DNA of 64,000 nucleotides from an uncultured Clostridia bacterium (lineage in GTDB: Bacteria; Bacillota; Clostridia; Oscillospirales; Ruminococcaceae): NCBI GenBank assembly GCA_947389015.1, contig CANDVA010000001.1, positions 1 to 64,000 of the forward strand. Reading direction: 5' to 3'. This document shows positions 43,058 to 52,425 of this stretch, piece by piece (position 1 is the first letter of the stretch; each line of letters begins with the position of its first letter). Under the pieces are notes generated by a model. It worked only from the letters and a program-made list of their open reading frames with translations. It was not told where the DNA came from and did no database searches. A program made the position numbers and the translations under genes.

Positions 43058-43173
43058 AAGCACTTTTCCTTTCCAATTTGTTTATGGATCGCCCCATTGG
43101 TTTGGGAGATATCAGTATTTTTGACTAAAATGGGGAAAATATACATTTTTTGGTATTGGAGTGATAATAAGGC

Positions 43174-43568
43174 AAATCAGAATTTAACGCAGTAAGTCCG
43201 AGCTCCCTCCGCGCGAAGCGCGGAATAAAAGTTTTTCGCCAAGCCTTTTTTCAAAAAGGCTTGCGGAGTGCAGCGGCAGAGCCTCTGCGCAGGTTTGGGC
43301 AGAAGCTGCCTCCAAGGCGGCAGCCCAAAACGCCGTGCGAAGCACGGCAGTTGCGCACATAGTGCGCAACAAAGGCGCGGAGCGCTGCATCGCCGCAAAG
43401 CAGCGAAACAAAAAAGGCGCTAAAAGGGCTTGGGAAAAACAAGAGTTTTTCCTAAAATCAAGGATTTTGCCTGTTGGCAAAATCCTTGATAAATTAGTTT
43501 TTTCTGCCAGTGGCAGAAAAAACTAATCAGTAACCCAAACAACTCTTTGCTAAGATAAATTCTGATTT
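43174..43568. repeat. Hairpin-array dispersed repeat, copy 2 (395 bp, MITE-like)
   Basis: Exact 13-bp terminal inverted repeats AAATCAGAATTTA (43174-43186) and TAAATTCTGATTT (43556-43568). Highly similar to 2476-2846 along its whole length and in the same orientation, with an ~18-bp insertion that itself adds a hairpin (GGCAGAAGCTGCC, ~43298). Two loops are reverse-complemented relative to copy 1: GAA versus TTC, and TGTT versus AACA. It fills most of the 657-base gap between the SpoIIQ-like gene and the EAL-HDOD gene; the remainder is AT-rich promoter sequence. Confidence 0.88.
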
Positions 43569-43659
43569 ATATTACTCCATACAACAGAAAATTCCTTTCC
43601 GCATTTTTGTGCAAAATAAACAAAAAAATGCTATTCCCGCAAAAGCCGATTAGTATCGC

Positions 43660-43688
43660 TTGAAAAAATTATGAAAATATAGTATAAT
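43660..43688 (+). promoter_or_regulatory. Sigma-A promoter of the EAL-HDOD gene
   Basis: TTGAAA (43660-43665), 17-base spacer, TATAAT (43683-43688). Confidence 0.8.
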
Positions 43689-43720
43689 AAAATGTGTATA
43701 GATTTTAGGGGGCGTTTACT

Positions 43721-44935
43721 ATGAATGTGTATATGGCTCGGCAGCCGATCTTTGATAACGAAAATAACGTCTATGCCTACGAGCTGCTCTACCGCAGCAA
43801 CGGACAGGAAAACGCGTATAACGGCATTTCGGGCGACGAATCCACCGCCGACGTGGTAACAAACGCGTTCTTCGGACTGGACGTTAAAAACATCATCGGA
43901 AACGCAAGGGCTTTCATAAACTTTACGGGCAACCTCCTCAAGCGTGGTATTCCTAAAATGCTATCTCCCGAGATACTGGTCGTTGAGGTGTTGGAAAATC
44001 AGCTTACCGACGACGATCTCCTCGACGCCTGCCAAGAGCTTAAGGAACTTGGCTATATGATCGCGCTTGACGACTTTGAGTACTCCAACGCATATAGCGA
44101 GCTGTTCCAGCTGGGCGATCTTGTGAAGATCGACTTCAGAACTCCCCCGAAATCCATAGAGGAGACCGCTTACGTCTGCCGATACTCCAACAAGCTTATG
44201 CTCGCGGAGAAGATCGAAACGCGCGAGGAGTTTGAGTATGCGAAAAAGCTCGGCTGCACATATATGCAGGGCTACTATTTCGCAAAGCCCGCCATTATGT
44301 CGGGAAGCAGTATTCAACCGCTGCCCGTCAACCTTATGCAGGTAATGCAGCTTATCTCCGAGCCCGAGCCCGACATAGGCGCGATAGTCGAGGTAATGTC
44401 TCGTGATACGGCAATGTGTCAAAGAGTGCTGCGCCTTATAAATTCCGCGTATTTCGGGGTATCAAATAAGGTGTCTTCTATAAATCAGGCAATACTGATA
44501 CTCGGTCTGGACTACCTGCGCGAATGGGTCTATCTTATGGGCATGCAGAAACTTACCCATAACGACAACGTCGAGGCAATGAAAACCTCTCTGCTTATGG
44601 CAAAGCTTTGCAAGAAAATATCGCTTTTGATCCCCGAAGCGGAAGAGCAGTCGGAATCGTTCTACCTTATGGGGCTGCTGTCAATGGTGGTTCTCGGCGG
44701 CGAGCGCGCGCTGGCGCAGGCGCTGGACGAGTTCCCGCTCACAAACGATATCAAAAAGGGCTTGCTGAGACGCGGCGGCATTTACAGCGACGTATTTGAA
44801 ATGGCAATGTCCTATACCAACGCGGATTGGGAGCGCTTTGAGGAAATGACCGAAAAGTACCGTATCGACAGCTCGGTTATTACCGATCTGTTTGTTGAGT
44901 GTACGAAAGAAATAGATCAGATCCAGATGACATAA
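43721..44935 (+). CDS. EAL-HDOD (YuxH-like) signalling protein
   Basis: 404 aa. The N-terminal ~200 residues are an EAL-like domain, but the EAL motif itself reads YELLYRS; LDDFEY and EKIETREEF remain. The C-terminal ~200 residues are an HDOD domain (SRDTAMCQRVLRLINSAYFG, ILGLDYLREWVYLMG). YuxH-type proteins usually lack c-di-GMP hydrolysis and act as signalling adaptors, so a non-enzymatic role is likely. ATG after TAGGGGGCG. Thirty bases before the FkbM gene. Confidence 0.85.
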   Translation: MNVYMARQPIFDNENNVYAYELLYRSNGQENAYNGISGDESTADVVTNAFFGLDVKNIIGNARAFINFTGNLLKRGIPKMLSPEILVVEVLENQLTDDDLLDACQELKELGYMIALDDFEYSNAYSELFQLGDLVKIDFRTPPKSIEETAYVCRYSNKLMLAEKIETREEFEYAKKLGCTYMQGYYFAKPAIMSGSSIQPLPVNLMQVMQLISEPEPDIGAIVEVMSRDTAMCQRVLRLINSAYFGVSNKVSSINQAILILGLDYLREWVYLMGMQKLTHNDNVEAMKTSLLMAKLCKKISLLIPEAEEQSESFYLMGLLSMVVLGGERALAQALDEFPLTNDIKKGLLRRGGIYSDVFEMAMSYTNADWERFEEMTEKYRIDSSVITDLFVECTKEIDQIQMT

Positions 44936-44965
44936 TGACGATTCACTGTGTTTGGAGGTTTGGCA

Positions 44966-46057
44966 ATGTCGTTTTTTCTAGACGAGATCGACTCCGATCT
45001 GTGGGAGCGTCTCGGCTCCTGCGGAAAGAAAATAGTGCTGTACGGTATGGGAGACGGCGCGGAAAAGATCAAAGCCGTGTTGGACGAAAAGAGTATTCCC
45101 GTTGCAGATATAATGGCGAGCGACGACTTTGTGCGCGGTCATGATTTTCTGGGTTTCCGTGTGAAAAAGCTCTCCGAGATTGAGGCGGAGTACGACGATT
45201 TTATTATCCTAGTTTGTTTCGGCACTCAATTACCCGATATCATGGATAAAATATACGGGGTCGCGGAAAAGCACGAGCTGTACGCGCCGAACGTTCCCGT
45301 TGTGGGCAAGGGGCTGTTCGACCTCGGATTCGCTCGGGAGCACAAGGGCGAACTGAAAAAAGTTTACGATCTGCTCGCGGACGAGCAGTCCAAACGCGTT
45401 TTCGAGAACGTTATACGTTATAAATTAAGCGGCGAGCTGAAATATCTGCGTACTGTCGAAACGCCCTCGGAGGAGAAGTTCGATCTGCTGAATATAGGCG
45501 TTGAGGAGACTTATATCGATCTCGGCGCGTACAACGGCGACACGCTGATCGAATTTCTTAACGAGACCTCAATGCAGTTCACAAAGCTGTACGCTATGGA
45601 GCCCGATATGAAAAATTACCGCAAGCTAAAGCGGCGGCTGTATATGATCGGTTCGGCGCTGCTGGAAGCGTACAATGTCGGCGCGTGGGACGAAGACACC
45701 ATCGCGGCGTTCAGTATGCGGGCGGGCAGAAGCTCGCACGCGATGCCGCAGGAGGGCAAACCCGCAAATCCCTCGCGATACCGAGAGGTCAAGATGATGA
45801 AGGTCGACACTATGCTCCAAGGCGGGTCGGCTAGCTACATCAAAATGGACGTCGAGGGCTCGGAGGAAAACGCTCTCCGCGGAGCGGCGGAAACTATAGC
45901 AAACTTCAGACCCAAGCTGAATATCGCGTTGTATCACCGAAACGAGGATATTTTCAAGCTCCCTCTGCTGGTGAACGGAATGAATAAAAGATACAAGCTG
46001 TATATGAGACATCACCCGTATGTCCCCGATTGGGATACTAATCTTTACTGCGTTTAA
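44966..46057 (+). CDS. FkbM-family methyltransferase
   Basis: 363 aa from ATG 44966 behind TTGGAGGTTT; a GTG at 44948 is in frame but unlikely. The N-terminal ~180 residues are a Rossmann-like region (VLYGMGDGAEKIKAVL). The C-terminal half is an FkbM SAM-dependent methyltransferase: YIDLGAYNGDTLIEFL (SAM loop), YAMEPDMKNYRKL, and IKMDVEGSEENALRGA. FkbM enzymes methylate sugars or polyketides; here substrate unknown. Two-gene transcript with the EAL-HDOD gene is likely. Confidence 0.85.
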   Translation: MSFFLDEIDSDLWERLGSCGKKIVLYGMGDGAEKIKAVLDEKSIPVADIMASDDFVRGHDFLGFRVKKLSEIEAEYDDFIILVCFGTQLPDIMDKIYGVAEKHELYAPNVPVVGKGLFDLGFAREHKGELKKVYDLLADEQSKRVFENVIRYKLSGELKYLRTVETPSEEKFDLLNIGVEETYIDLGAYNGDTLIEFLNETSMQFTKLYAMEPDMKNYRKLKRRLYMIGSALLEAYNVGAWDEDTIAAFSMRAGRSSHAMPQEGKPANPSRYREVKMMKVDTMLQGGSASYIKMDVEGSEENALRGAAETIANFRPKLNIALYHRNEDIFKLPLLVNGMNKRYKLYMRHHPYVPDWDTNLYCV

Positions 46058-46069
46058 CAAGGAGTTTTT

Positions 46070-46852
46070 ATGAAAATTGCTATTGGAATAATTTTGGTGG
46101 CGATAGTTATGGCGGCATTGGTGTTATATCTTGTGCTGATAATGAATTCCCACGCTTTGGCTTTCTGCGGTGATATCCCCCAGACGGAGGGCACAAATCT
46201 ATCCGTAACGAGAATATACACCGCCGACTTTAACGCCAATGAGACGCTGTCCGAGATAGTAAATCGTATGAACGCAAACGAAAGCGGCAATATGTCCGCC
46301 GAGGAGCTTACCGAAATATTAGCTACATATCAAAATATCATTTACGCGCCTGTGTTCCTGTTTAATCTGGCACAGGAGGACAATAATACATTCGTGCTCA
46401 CGGGAAGCGTGTATAACGGTATCAGCCCGGAGGGCACACCGACCTCGGCCGATTTTATGTATAGAAATCTAACTCTTACCGCGGGCATACCCGACGGCAA
46501 GATGCTGGCGGTGCAGAATGTGTATTCCGACAACGTTGACGAGGACGGTCAGCCGTCTTTCAAGGAGCGCAAAAAGGTTGTCGATCCCGTGCTTATGGAC
46601 AACGATCAGGCGGCGGCGTTCGCATTCAGGGAATTTGACAGCTTCCGTATCGTGTTCACGGCTGTCGAAGGCGTTCCCGCCTCTATTACTTTGGCGTTTG
46701 AATACGAGGTCGTGGCGCAGAACCCTCTCGATTTCACAAATCTGCCCAACGGTAAAATGGGCGTGACTATTACCGCAGGCTACAACGACCGCGGCGAGCT
46801 TACTCCCGAAATAGAGCTGGAGCGCATCTACGCGATGTCGGACGCTCAATGA
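46070..46852 (+). CDS. Membrane-anchored exported protein, unknown
   Basis: 260 aa. One N-terminal hydrophobic helix (~5-26), then a beta-rich extracellular domain without recognisable motifs. ATG after AAGGAG. Twelve bases after the FkbM gene and before a terminator, so it probably ends that transcript. No family recognised. Confidence 0.65.
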   Translation: MKIAIGIILVAIVMAALVLYLVLIMNSHALAFCGDIPQTEGTNLSVTRIYTADFNANETLSEIVNRMNANESGNMSAEELTEILATYQNIIYAPVFLFNLAQEDNNTFVLTGSVYNGISPEGTPTSADFMYRNLTLTAGIPDGKMLAVQNVYSDNVDEDGQPSFKERKKVVDPVLMDNDQAAAFAFREFDSFRIVFTAVEGVPASITLAFEYEVVAQNPLDFTNLPNGKMGVTITAGYNDRGELTPEIELERIYAMSDAQ

Positions 46853-46868
46853 TTAAAAAAATACGAAA

Positions 46869-46900
46869 CTCCTCCGCCGAGATCGTCGGGGGAGCTTTTT
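46869..46900 (+). terminator. Terminator of the EAL-HDOD/FkbM transcript
   Basis: 8-bp stem CTCCTCCG (46869-46876)/CGGGGGAG (46887-46894), one G-T pair, then CTTTTTG. Confidence 0.75.
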
Positions 46901-47004
46901 GTGCGCGAACGCATTTTCGGCGAACGTCCGCGAGGATGCTGGTATACCATATTTAAGGATACAAGGATAAACCCGCATAACACTGACATTGCCAAACAAC
47001 ATAA

Positions 47005-47029
47005 CCGACCGCAGGTGTTCTGCGGTCGG
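47005..47029 (-). terminator. Terminator of the ECF-ABC operon
   Basis: 9-bp perfect stem CCGACCGCA (47005-47013)/TGCGGTCGG (47021-47029), downstream of the last minus-strand gene. T tract on the minus strand is weak (TTATGTTGTTT). Confidence 0.6.
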
Positions 47030-47055
47030 CTGCGCTTGTTATTACTTTCTATGGC

Positions 47056-47469
47056 TTAACATCTGTTAACGCGGACCTCAGCGCCGTCGAAAAGCGCCCC
47101 CGTGCTTTCCGTCACGATCCGGTCGGAGAAGATAATCCCCGAAACAATCTCGACATACCCGTCCCGCTCCTCGCCCGTCTGCACGGGAGCCAGCCTTACG
47201 AAATCCCGCTTCGTCCCGTTCTTTTCGGCGGAGTAAACCGCGTAAACGCCGTCCTCGAGCATGGTTTTCGTAACGGCAATTTTTTGTATCGAGCCCGTCC
47301 TCGGCTCGCCGTTTTTGTCCGCGTATTCATATGGAAACATCCTTTGCTCGGGACGCGCGGCGGTCACCTCCGGCAGCGTGCCTTCGTGTATCTTCTCCGC
47401 GAAAAACGTCAGGAGCAACATTCCCGCAAAAAAGAATACCGTAACAATAATCAATATTTTTTTCGTCAT
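47056..47469 (-). CDS. Single-helix exported protein at the end of the ABC-importer operon
   Basis: 137 aa. Membrane helix at ~4-23, then a ~110-residue beta-rich extracellular domain whose end (VSGIIFSDRIVTESTGALFDG) looks like the late barrel of adaptor proteins of efflux pumps, but this is weak. Start overlaps the stop of the permease gene (ATGA). Role unknown; context ties it to the importer. Confidence 0.6.
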   Translation of the reverse strand: MTKKILIIVTVFFFAGMLLLTFFAEKIHEGTLPEVTAARPEQRMFPYEYADKNGEPRTGSIQKIAVTKTMLEDGVYAVYSAEKNGTKRDFVRLAPVQTGEERDGYVEIVSGIIFSDRIVTESTGALFDGAEVRVNRC

Positions 47470-48227
47470 GACAAATCACCCAAAGTCAGCCCTTTTTCCA
47501 GATTTTCGTTAAAGAAAAGGTACAGAATCAGCACGGGGATCAGGAAGATCACCGCCGCGGGAAACAGCACCTCGCCCGTGTATCCCTGCGCGTTGGTAAT
47601 AAAGACGGGCAGCGTTTTCAGACCGTCGTTCTTCAGAAAAAGCATGGGCTGCTCCACCATATTCCAGCAGTCCGCAAATACGAATAAAACAACCGCAAAA
47701 ATGCAGATGCGTATCTGCGGAATAACTCCCGTAAATATCACGCGGAATATCGAATTAGTTTCAATGCGCGTCGCCTCGATAACCGAATTGACGATATTTT
47801 TCATGTACTGGTGCATGACTACAACTCCGAACGGACTGAAGATCATCGGCAGAATAATGCCCCACGGCGTATCGATCAAGCCCATATCACGCAGCCCGAT
47901 ATAATTCGGCAGGATCGTGACCTGCAGGGGCATCATCATGAGTATGATATAAAACACAAACAGCGCGCCCTTGCCGCGGAATTTTGCCTGCGAAAAGCCG
48001 AACGCGCAAGGAACGATTACAGCTAATTGCACGATTGTAATTGCCGCCGCGTACAGCACCGAATTCCAGAACATCGGATAAAAAACGAAGCAGTCGAACA
48101 GCAGATCGGCGTAGCCCTGCAGCGAAAATCCACCGTCCACGCGGAATGAAAATACCATAGTCGCCGCGACGGGAAGCACAAAAATCAGCGCGAGAATCGC
48201 GAAAAATACGGCATTGATTTTTCTCAT
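47466..48227 (-). CDS. Carbohydrate ABC transporter permease, MalG-type
   Basis: 253 aa, six membrane helices. The cytosolic coupling loop EATRIETNSIFRVIFTGVIPQI matches the EAA-type motif (EAAxxDGAxxxxxFxxIxxPxxxP) seen in MalG/CUT1 permeases. The start overlaps the upstream permease gene (ATGA), and the stop overlaps the downstream gene. CUT1 family, so the transported substrate is probably an oligosaccharide. Confidence 0.88.
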   Translation of the reverse strand: MRKINAVFFAILALIFVLPVAATMVFSFRVDGGFSLQGYADLLFDCFVFYPMFWNSVLYAAAITIVQLAVIVPCAFGFSQAKFRGKGALFVFYIILMMMPLQVTILPNYIGLRDMGLIDTPWGIILPMIFSPFGVVVMHQYMKNIVNSVIEATRIETNSIFRVIFTGVIPQIRICIFAVVLFVFADCWNMVEQPMLFLKNDGLKTLPVFITNAQGYTGEVLFPAAVIFLIPVLILYLFFNENLEKGLTLGDLS

Positions 48228-49018
48228 CGGTCGAACCTCCGCTGAATGAAAATTCCCGACATAACAATGCCGAAAACGAGGATCGAGGTCAGCACCGCTG
48301 AGGTCGCAAGGCTCTGATAATCGAGCTTAAGGAAGTTGTTGTTCATATAATATTGCAGCGTATACGAATGGTCGGGCGGGTAGTTTGTGCCGTAAAACAG
48401 ATAGCTTTCCTTGAAGATCTTAAAGCTGTTGACTATCGACAGAAGCGCAGTGAAAAATACCGTAGGCGCGACCATGGGAATGGTGATTTTTGTGTGCAGG
48501 ATCAGGCTGTTCGCGCCGTCCAGCCGCGCCGCCTCAAAGACGGAGCCTTCGATCGAGGTGAATGCAGCGGTCAGCAGCACGATACATATCCCGATATTTT
48601 TCCAGATGAACAGCAGATAGATCGGCAGCGCAGTACTGCTGTCGGCGAACACGCTCCGCCAGATCAGGACTATGCTCGCGGTGGGGATCACCATCGGCAG
48701 CACGAACGCGAACCGAGTTTTCCGCACCCATTTGATGCCGTAGGACAGCGCGAGCGAGATCACCAATGCAAGAACCATTAAAATTGGCACAGCAATCGCG
48801 ATCAGCAGGAGCGAATTTTTCAGCGATAACAGAAAATATTTATTCGTAAGCGTTTTTATGTAGTTGTCGAACCACACGAAATTGCGACGGAACTGATTGT
48901 CGATCAGCGAATAGTACAGCACGCGCATATAAGGAACGACGAAGAATACCGCCGTCCCGATCAGGCTCGGCAGAAAGCAAAGCTTGCATTTGGTGTTCCA
49001 TTTCAAATGTTTTTTCAT
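48224..49018 (-). CDS. Carbohydrate ABC transporter permease, MalF-type
   Basis: 264 aa from ATG 49018 behind AGGAGCGGAGCA; a longer start at 49036 would overlap the binding-protein stop. Six helices; the EAA loop reads FEAARLDGANSLILHTKITI. Heterodimer partner of the MalG-type permease. No ATPase gene is present in this operon; CUT1 importers in Firmicutes often share a common MsmX/MsiK ATPase. Confidence 0.88.
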   Translation of the reverse strand: MKKHLKWNTKCKLCFLPSLIGTAVFFVVPYMRVLYYSLIDNQFRRNFVWFDNYIKTLTNKYFLLSLKNSLLLIAIAVPILMVLALVISLALSYGIKWVRKTRFAFVLPMVIPTASIVLIWRSVFADSSTALPIYLLFIWKNIGICIVLLTAAFTSIEGSVFEAARLDGANSLILHTKITIPMVAPTVFFTALLSIVNSFKIFKESYLFYGTNYPPDHSYTLQYYMNNNFLKLDYQSLATSAVLTSILVFGIVMSGIFIQRRFDR

Positions 49019-49028
49019 TGCTCCGCTC

Positions 49029-51065
49029 CTATTCATTCAGATAGGCAGAGAGCTTGCGGTCCGCTTCGGCGATGAATTCGTCGAGGGTCATTTTGTCGCC
49101 GATATAATCGTAAAACGCGTTCGCGTAGACCTCGTTCGGACAATTAAACACGATACTTCCGTTATTGATAACAGACTTCAATTCCGAATAATATTCTGAC
49201 GTTTCGTAAACGGAGCGCTCGGAAACGCACAGATTTTCCTCGTCATTATGCAGCGTTTTCGCGAGCAGCGAAATATAGTCCAACGCGTCCTGCAAATTTT
49301 CCGCAAACGGATTGACGCAGATAAACGTGCAGACCGCCGAGTTATTACCGTAAAAGCCGGGAACAGGCGCGAGCTTTTTATAGGGAAACTCCGAGTACCT
49401 CGAAAAATCCGATTGATAGCAGATTATCTCAAAAGCTATATCCTCAAGCCTTCCGTCGGCCAACGCCGCTCCGAATCGCTTGAACGCGGCTTCGGCGGCG
49501 CTTCCCCCCGACATATCGAACGCCTCGTTTTTGAATATCCGAGTTTTGATGAACTCCGCAAGCTCCCGAAAGGAAACTGTGTCAAAAGACGTATTGCGGC
49601 TGAGATAGCCGTCGATCAGCAGAGAGGAATAGTAATTCGGGTCTATAAAGCACGTCAGTCCGCTTGCCTGCGCCTTTAAGAGTGCCTCCGTAAATTCGTC
49701 GGGCTGCATATTATCGGAGAAATTCAGACCGCATTGCTCCGACGTTTCACTGTCGTAGCACAGAGCGTTGACGCGCAGCGATACGGGAAGCGCCCAGACG
49801 TTTCCGTTTTCGTCCGTCATCGCGTCGCGGATAAACGGAAAGCAATCGTTCAGATATTCCTCAACTCCGTCTATATCGTTCAGCGGATAGAAGCTTCCCT
49901 TGTTTTTCGCGTTTTGAGAAAAACCGTCCTGCGAGGTGAACAGGAACAGATCGCGGTCGCTGTCCTGCGATAAAAGAGCAAGCGCGAACTCCTCCGGCTC
50001 AAGCTGCTCCGCGACCAGCGAAAACCCGAGCGAGCCGGGAACCAGCGAAAGGATCTCTGTGGACGCCAGCGAAAGGAATTTAGACAGATCGGCATTAAGC
50101 GCCGCCGAGATATCCGCGATGATCAGCTGTCCGAAGGTCGCAGACTGCGGAGCCGCGTCGATAAAGCAGAGCCGTCCGTTTGAGAATTTGATGTTCCCGC
50201 CCGCGCCAACCTCGCTTATCGGGATATCCAGCCTTCCCTTTTCGGTAAGCGAACCCATCGTTACGCAGGAATTATTGTAGGAATTTTCGACCGCAGAATA
50301 GACATACCTGTCCTCGCCGCACATAGCGAAGGAAAATATCATTCCGAGATCGTCTCTTTTCTTCTCGGAATAATCTCCGGTAGCAGCGTCGTAGGTAACG
50401 AAGAAATATCCGTCCGCATCATGCGCGTAGATAACGAGAGTGCTTTCCCAGACGCCGAACTCGACCGCCCCCTTATCCCAGATAACGCTTTCGGTATTCT
50501 CCGCGAGATCGAAGCAGGTCAGAATTTCTCCGCTGTTGTAGTAACCGTTTCCCGTTTCGCCGACGCCGAAATTCGCGGGGTCGAGCGCGAGCATAAATAT
50601 CTTGTTGTCGGCAAGGATCATTTTCTTTACAAGAGTGATATTCCGATAGGTGTGCAGTTTTTCCTTTGTATGATCCTTCAGGGAATATCTGAGCAGCGCA
50701 ACGCTTTCGGCATGGTCTTCGCGGATATAGGAGGGATAGTAAACGATATCTCCGTCCGCGCACATATTCGCGGGACCGTTTTCCTCGTCGAGCACGCAGG
50801 GATCTTCGCTCTTATCCTCCGCGGAAAGGCGAAGTCTGTAGATCGGCTCCCCGTCGGAAAACGAATATTCTTCAAACTCGCTCGTTTTCCCGAATGTGAG
50901 GTAACGGACTTTTCCATTCTCGTCAAAGTCGAAAGCAATCACGTCTTCGTCCGAAAATACTCTTTCTATCTTATTTGTTTCGGCGATATCGGGCGGCAGT
51001 TCATTTCTTTCACAGCCGCAGATCAAGACGAGCGCCGCCGCGAGCAGTAAAATACCCTTTTTCAT
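49029..51065 (-). CDS. Lipoprotein fusing a propeller-like region to an ABC solute-binding domain
   Basis: 678 aa. Signal peptide with lipobox ICGC. Residues ~40-330 are a repeating beta pattern (for example FDFDENGKVRYLTF and DKIFMLALDPAN) similar to the sensor of the neighbouring anti-sigma factor. Residues ~340-670 look like a CUT1 extracellular binding protein: NVWALPVSLRVNALCYD, a hinge, and a late AENLQDALDYISLLAKTL helix. CUT1 binding proteins are normally ~420 aa, so the N-terminal addition is unusual. Sixteen bases after the anti-sigma gene. Confidence 0.75.
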   Translation of the reverse strand: MKKGILLLAAALVLICGCERNELPPDIAETNKIERVFSDEDVIAFDFDENGKVRYLTFGKTSEFEEYSFSDGEPIYRLRLSAEDKSEDPCVLDEENGPANMCADGDIVYYPSYIREDHAESVALLRYSLKDHTKEKLHTYRNITLVKKMILADNKIFMLALDPANFGVGETGNGYYNSGEILTCFDLAENTESVIWDKGAVEFGVWESTLVIYAHDADGYFFVTYDAATGDYSEKKRDDLGMIFSFAMCGEDRYVYSAVENSYNNSCVTMGSLTEKGRLDIPISEVGAGGNIKFSNGRLCFIDAAPQSATFGQLIIADISAALNADLSKFLSLASTEILSLVPGSLGFSLVAEQLEPEEFALALLSQDSDRDLFLFTSQDGFSQNAKNKGSFYPLNDIDGVEEYLNDCFPFIRDAMTDENGNVWALPVSLRVNALCYDSETSEQCGLNFSDNMQPDEFTEALLKAQASGLTCFIDPNYYSSLLIDGYLSRNTSFDTVSFRELAEFIKTRIFKNEAFDMSGGSAAEAAFKRFGAALADGRLEDIAFEIICYQSDFSRYSEFPYKKLAPVPGFYGNNSAVCTFICVNPFAENLQDALDYISLLAKTLHNDEENLCVSERSVYETSEYYSELKSVINNGSIVFNCPNEVYANAFYDYIGDKMTLDEFIAEADRKLSAYLNE

Positions 51066-51081
51066 TTTATTTCCTCCCCTA

Positions 51082-52425
51082 TTAGGTTGCTCCGAGCTTC
51101 AATACCGAAAACCTATTGTCGTCGGTAAAAATAATTTTAACGATATCGCCGCCCGTAAATCCGTACAGATCCGAGCCGTCCGTGTACATCTGACGGAAAG
51201 ACAGGCTTTGATCGCCGCAGGAAAGGGAAGAAAGCGCGCCGTTTTCGTCTATCTTAATGATAAAATTACGGTCGAAGCAAAGATACGCACAGCCGTCAAG
51301 CACCGTATATCCGCTGATCTCGGAGTTCGCGCCGCCGAGTAAAGATGAAAAATCGTCGACGGTATACACCCTCATTCCGCCCGTTTGCAGATTTAAAATT
51401 CGAAATGTTTTTCTGAAAAAGGCGTAATTTTTTTTATCAACGATACAGCCGTTCATGAAAAGCAACGTATCATCCGCGGCGATATCTGCCGAAACGCTGC
51501 CGTTCGTCATGAAAAAAGTATTTCTTTCCTCGCTGTATCCCAGGTGATAACCGCAGGTTTCGAGCCAATAATTCATAGGCTGTTTTTCGGAAACATTGCT
51601 TTGAAACCCTCTGAAATACTCCGCCGCAACGGATGTGCCCTTGCCGCTCTCATAGACCCTTTGTTCTCTTGTTCCGTAATAAAGCCCATCGGCTGTGGCG
51701 TGGAGACACGTGATGTTATCCTCGTCCAGATAAACCTCGCTTCTCTTTTCTGTTTTTGAATAACGATATACCGTTCCGGTCGGCCCGGAGTCTCCTATCT
51801 GGGAGGTTATCGTTCCTTTCGGCGAGATAAAGAAAATATCGTCTCCGACAGCGGTGATCCAGATTGCGGGCAGATCAGCAAGCTTTTCCGGCTTACCGTC
51901 GTTCAGATGATATAAATAGCCGCCGTCCGCTAAATTTGTATAGTATATCTCCCCGTCTTCATCACAGCAGAAAAAAGCGTTGGTGCTCATTTCCTTTGCG
52001 TTCGCGGGCAGATTTCCGACAGTCAGCGTTTCGCCCGTTAATTCCATTCCGGGAAACGGAAAATCCTCTTCGGGAGGTGCAAAGGTCGAATCATCGCTCG
52101 TAGAAACAGGCGGATCTGATATTTGCGAAGAATTTTTTTCGACTGTTTCTCCGTAAGAGTCGTTCGGCACGGACCAATTCCCCGTACCGGCGGTGTATTC
52201 CGGCAGTCCCGTGGAAGTCCCTATCCCCGAAGAATCGGGAGGAAGCACCGTAGAATTTCCTCCAAAACGCGCAAACACCGCGAACGCCGCCACCAGAACC
52301 ACCACCGCAGCAGCGGTACACGCCCACGGTACGAGCCTTATCCTGTGCGGCTTGTAGTCCATCGCCTCGCAGACAATATCGTCGTCGATAAAGCCCGCGC
52401 CCCATATCAATTTTTCTTCATTCAT
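51082..52425 (-). CDS. Anti-sigma-like membrane protein with extracellular propeller domain (module 2)
   Basis: 447 aa. Short cytosolic N-terminus (~30 residues), one membrane helix (~32-52), Ser/Pro-rich linker (~55-115), then ~330 residues of propeller-type repeats of the DUF5050 sort (IYYTNLADGGYLYHLNDGK, LYYGTREQ, AYLCFDRN). It overlaps the ECF sigma gene by 4 bases and so is the probable anti-sigma factor, with the propeller as sensor. Confidence 0.72.
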   Translation of the reverse strand: MNEEKLIWGAGFIDDDIVCEAMDYKPHRIRLVPWACTAAAVVVLVAAFAVFARFGGNSTVLPPDSSGIGTSTGLPEYTAGTGNWSVPNDSYGETVEKNSSQISDPPVSTSDDSTFAPPEEDFPFPGMELTGETLTVGNLPANAKEMSTNAFFCCDEDGEIYYTNLADGGYLYHLNDGKPEKLADLPAIWITAVGDDIFFISPKGTITSQIGDSGPTGTVYRYSKTEKRSEVYLDEDNITCLHATADGLYYGTREQRVYESGKGTSVAAEYFRGFQSNVSEKQPMNYWLETCGYHLGYSEERNTFFMTNGSVSADIAADDTLLFMNGCIVDKKNYAFFRKTFRILNLQTGGMRVYTVDDFSSLLGGANSEISGYTVLDGCAYLCFDRNFIIKIDENGALSSLSCGDQSLSFRQMYTDGSDLYGFTGGDIVKIIFTDDNRFSVLKLGAT

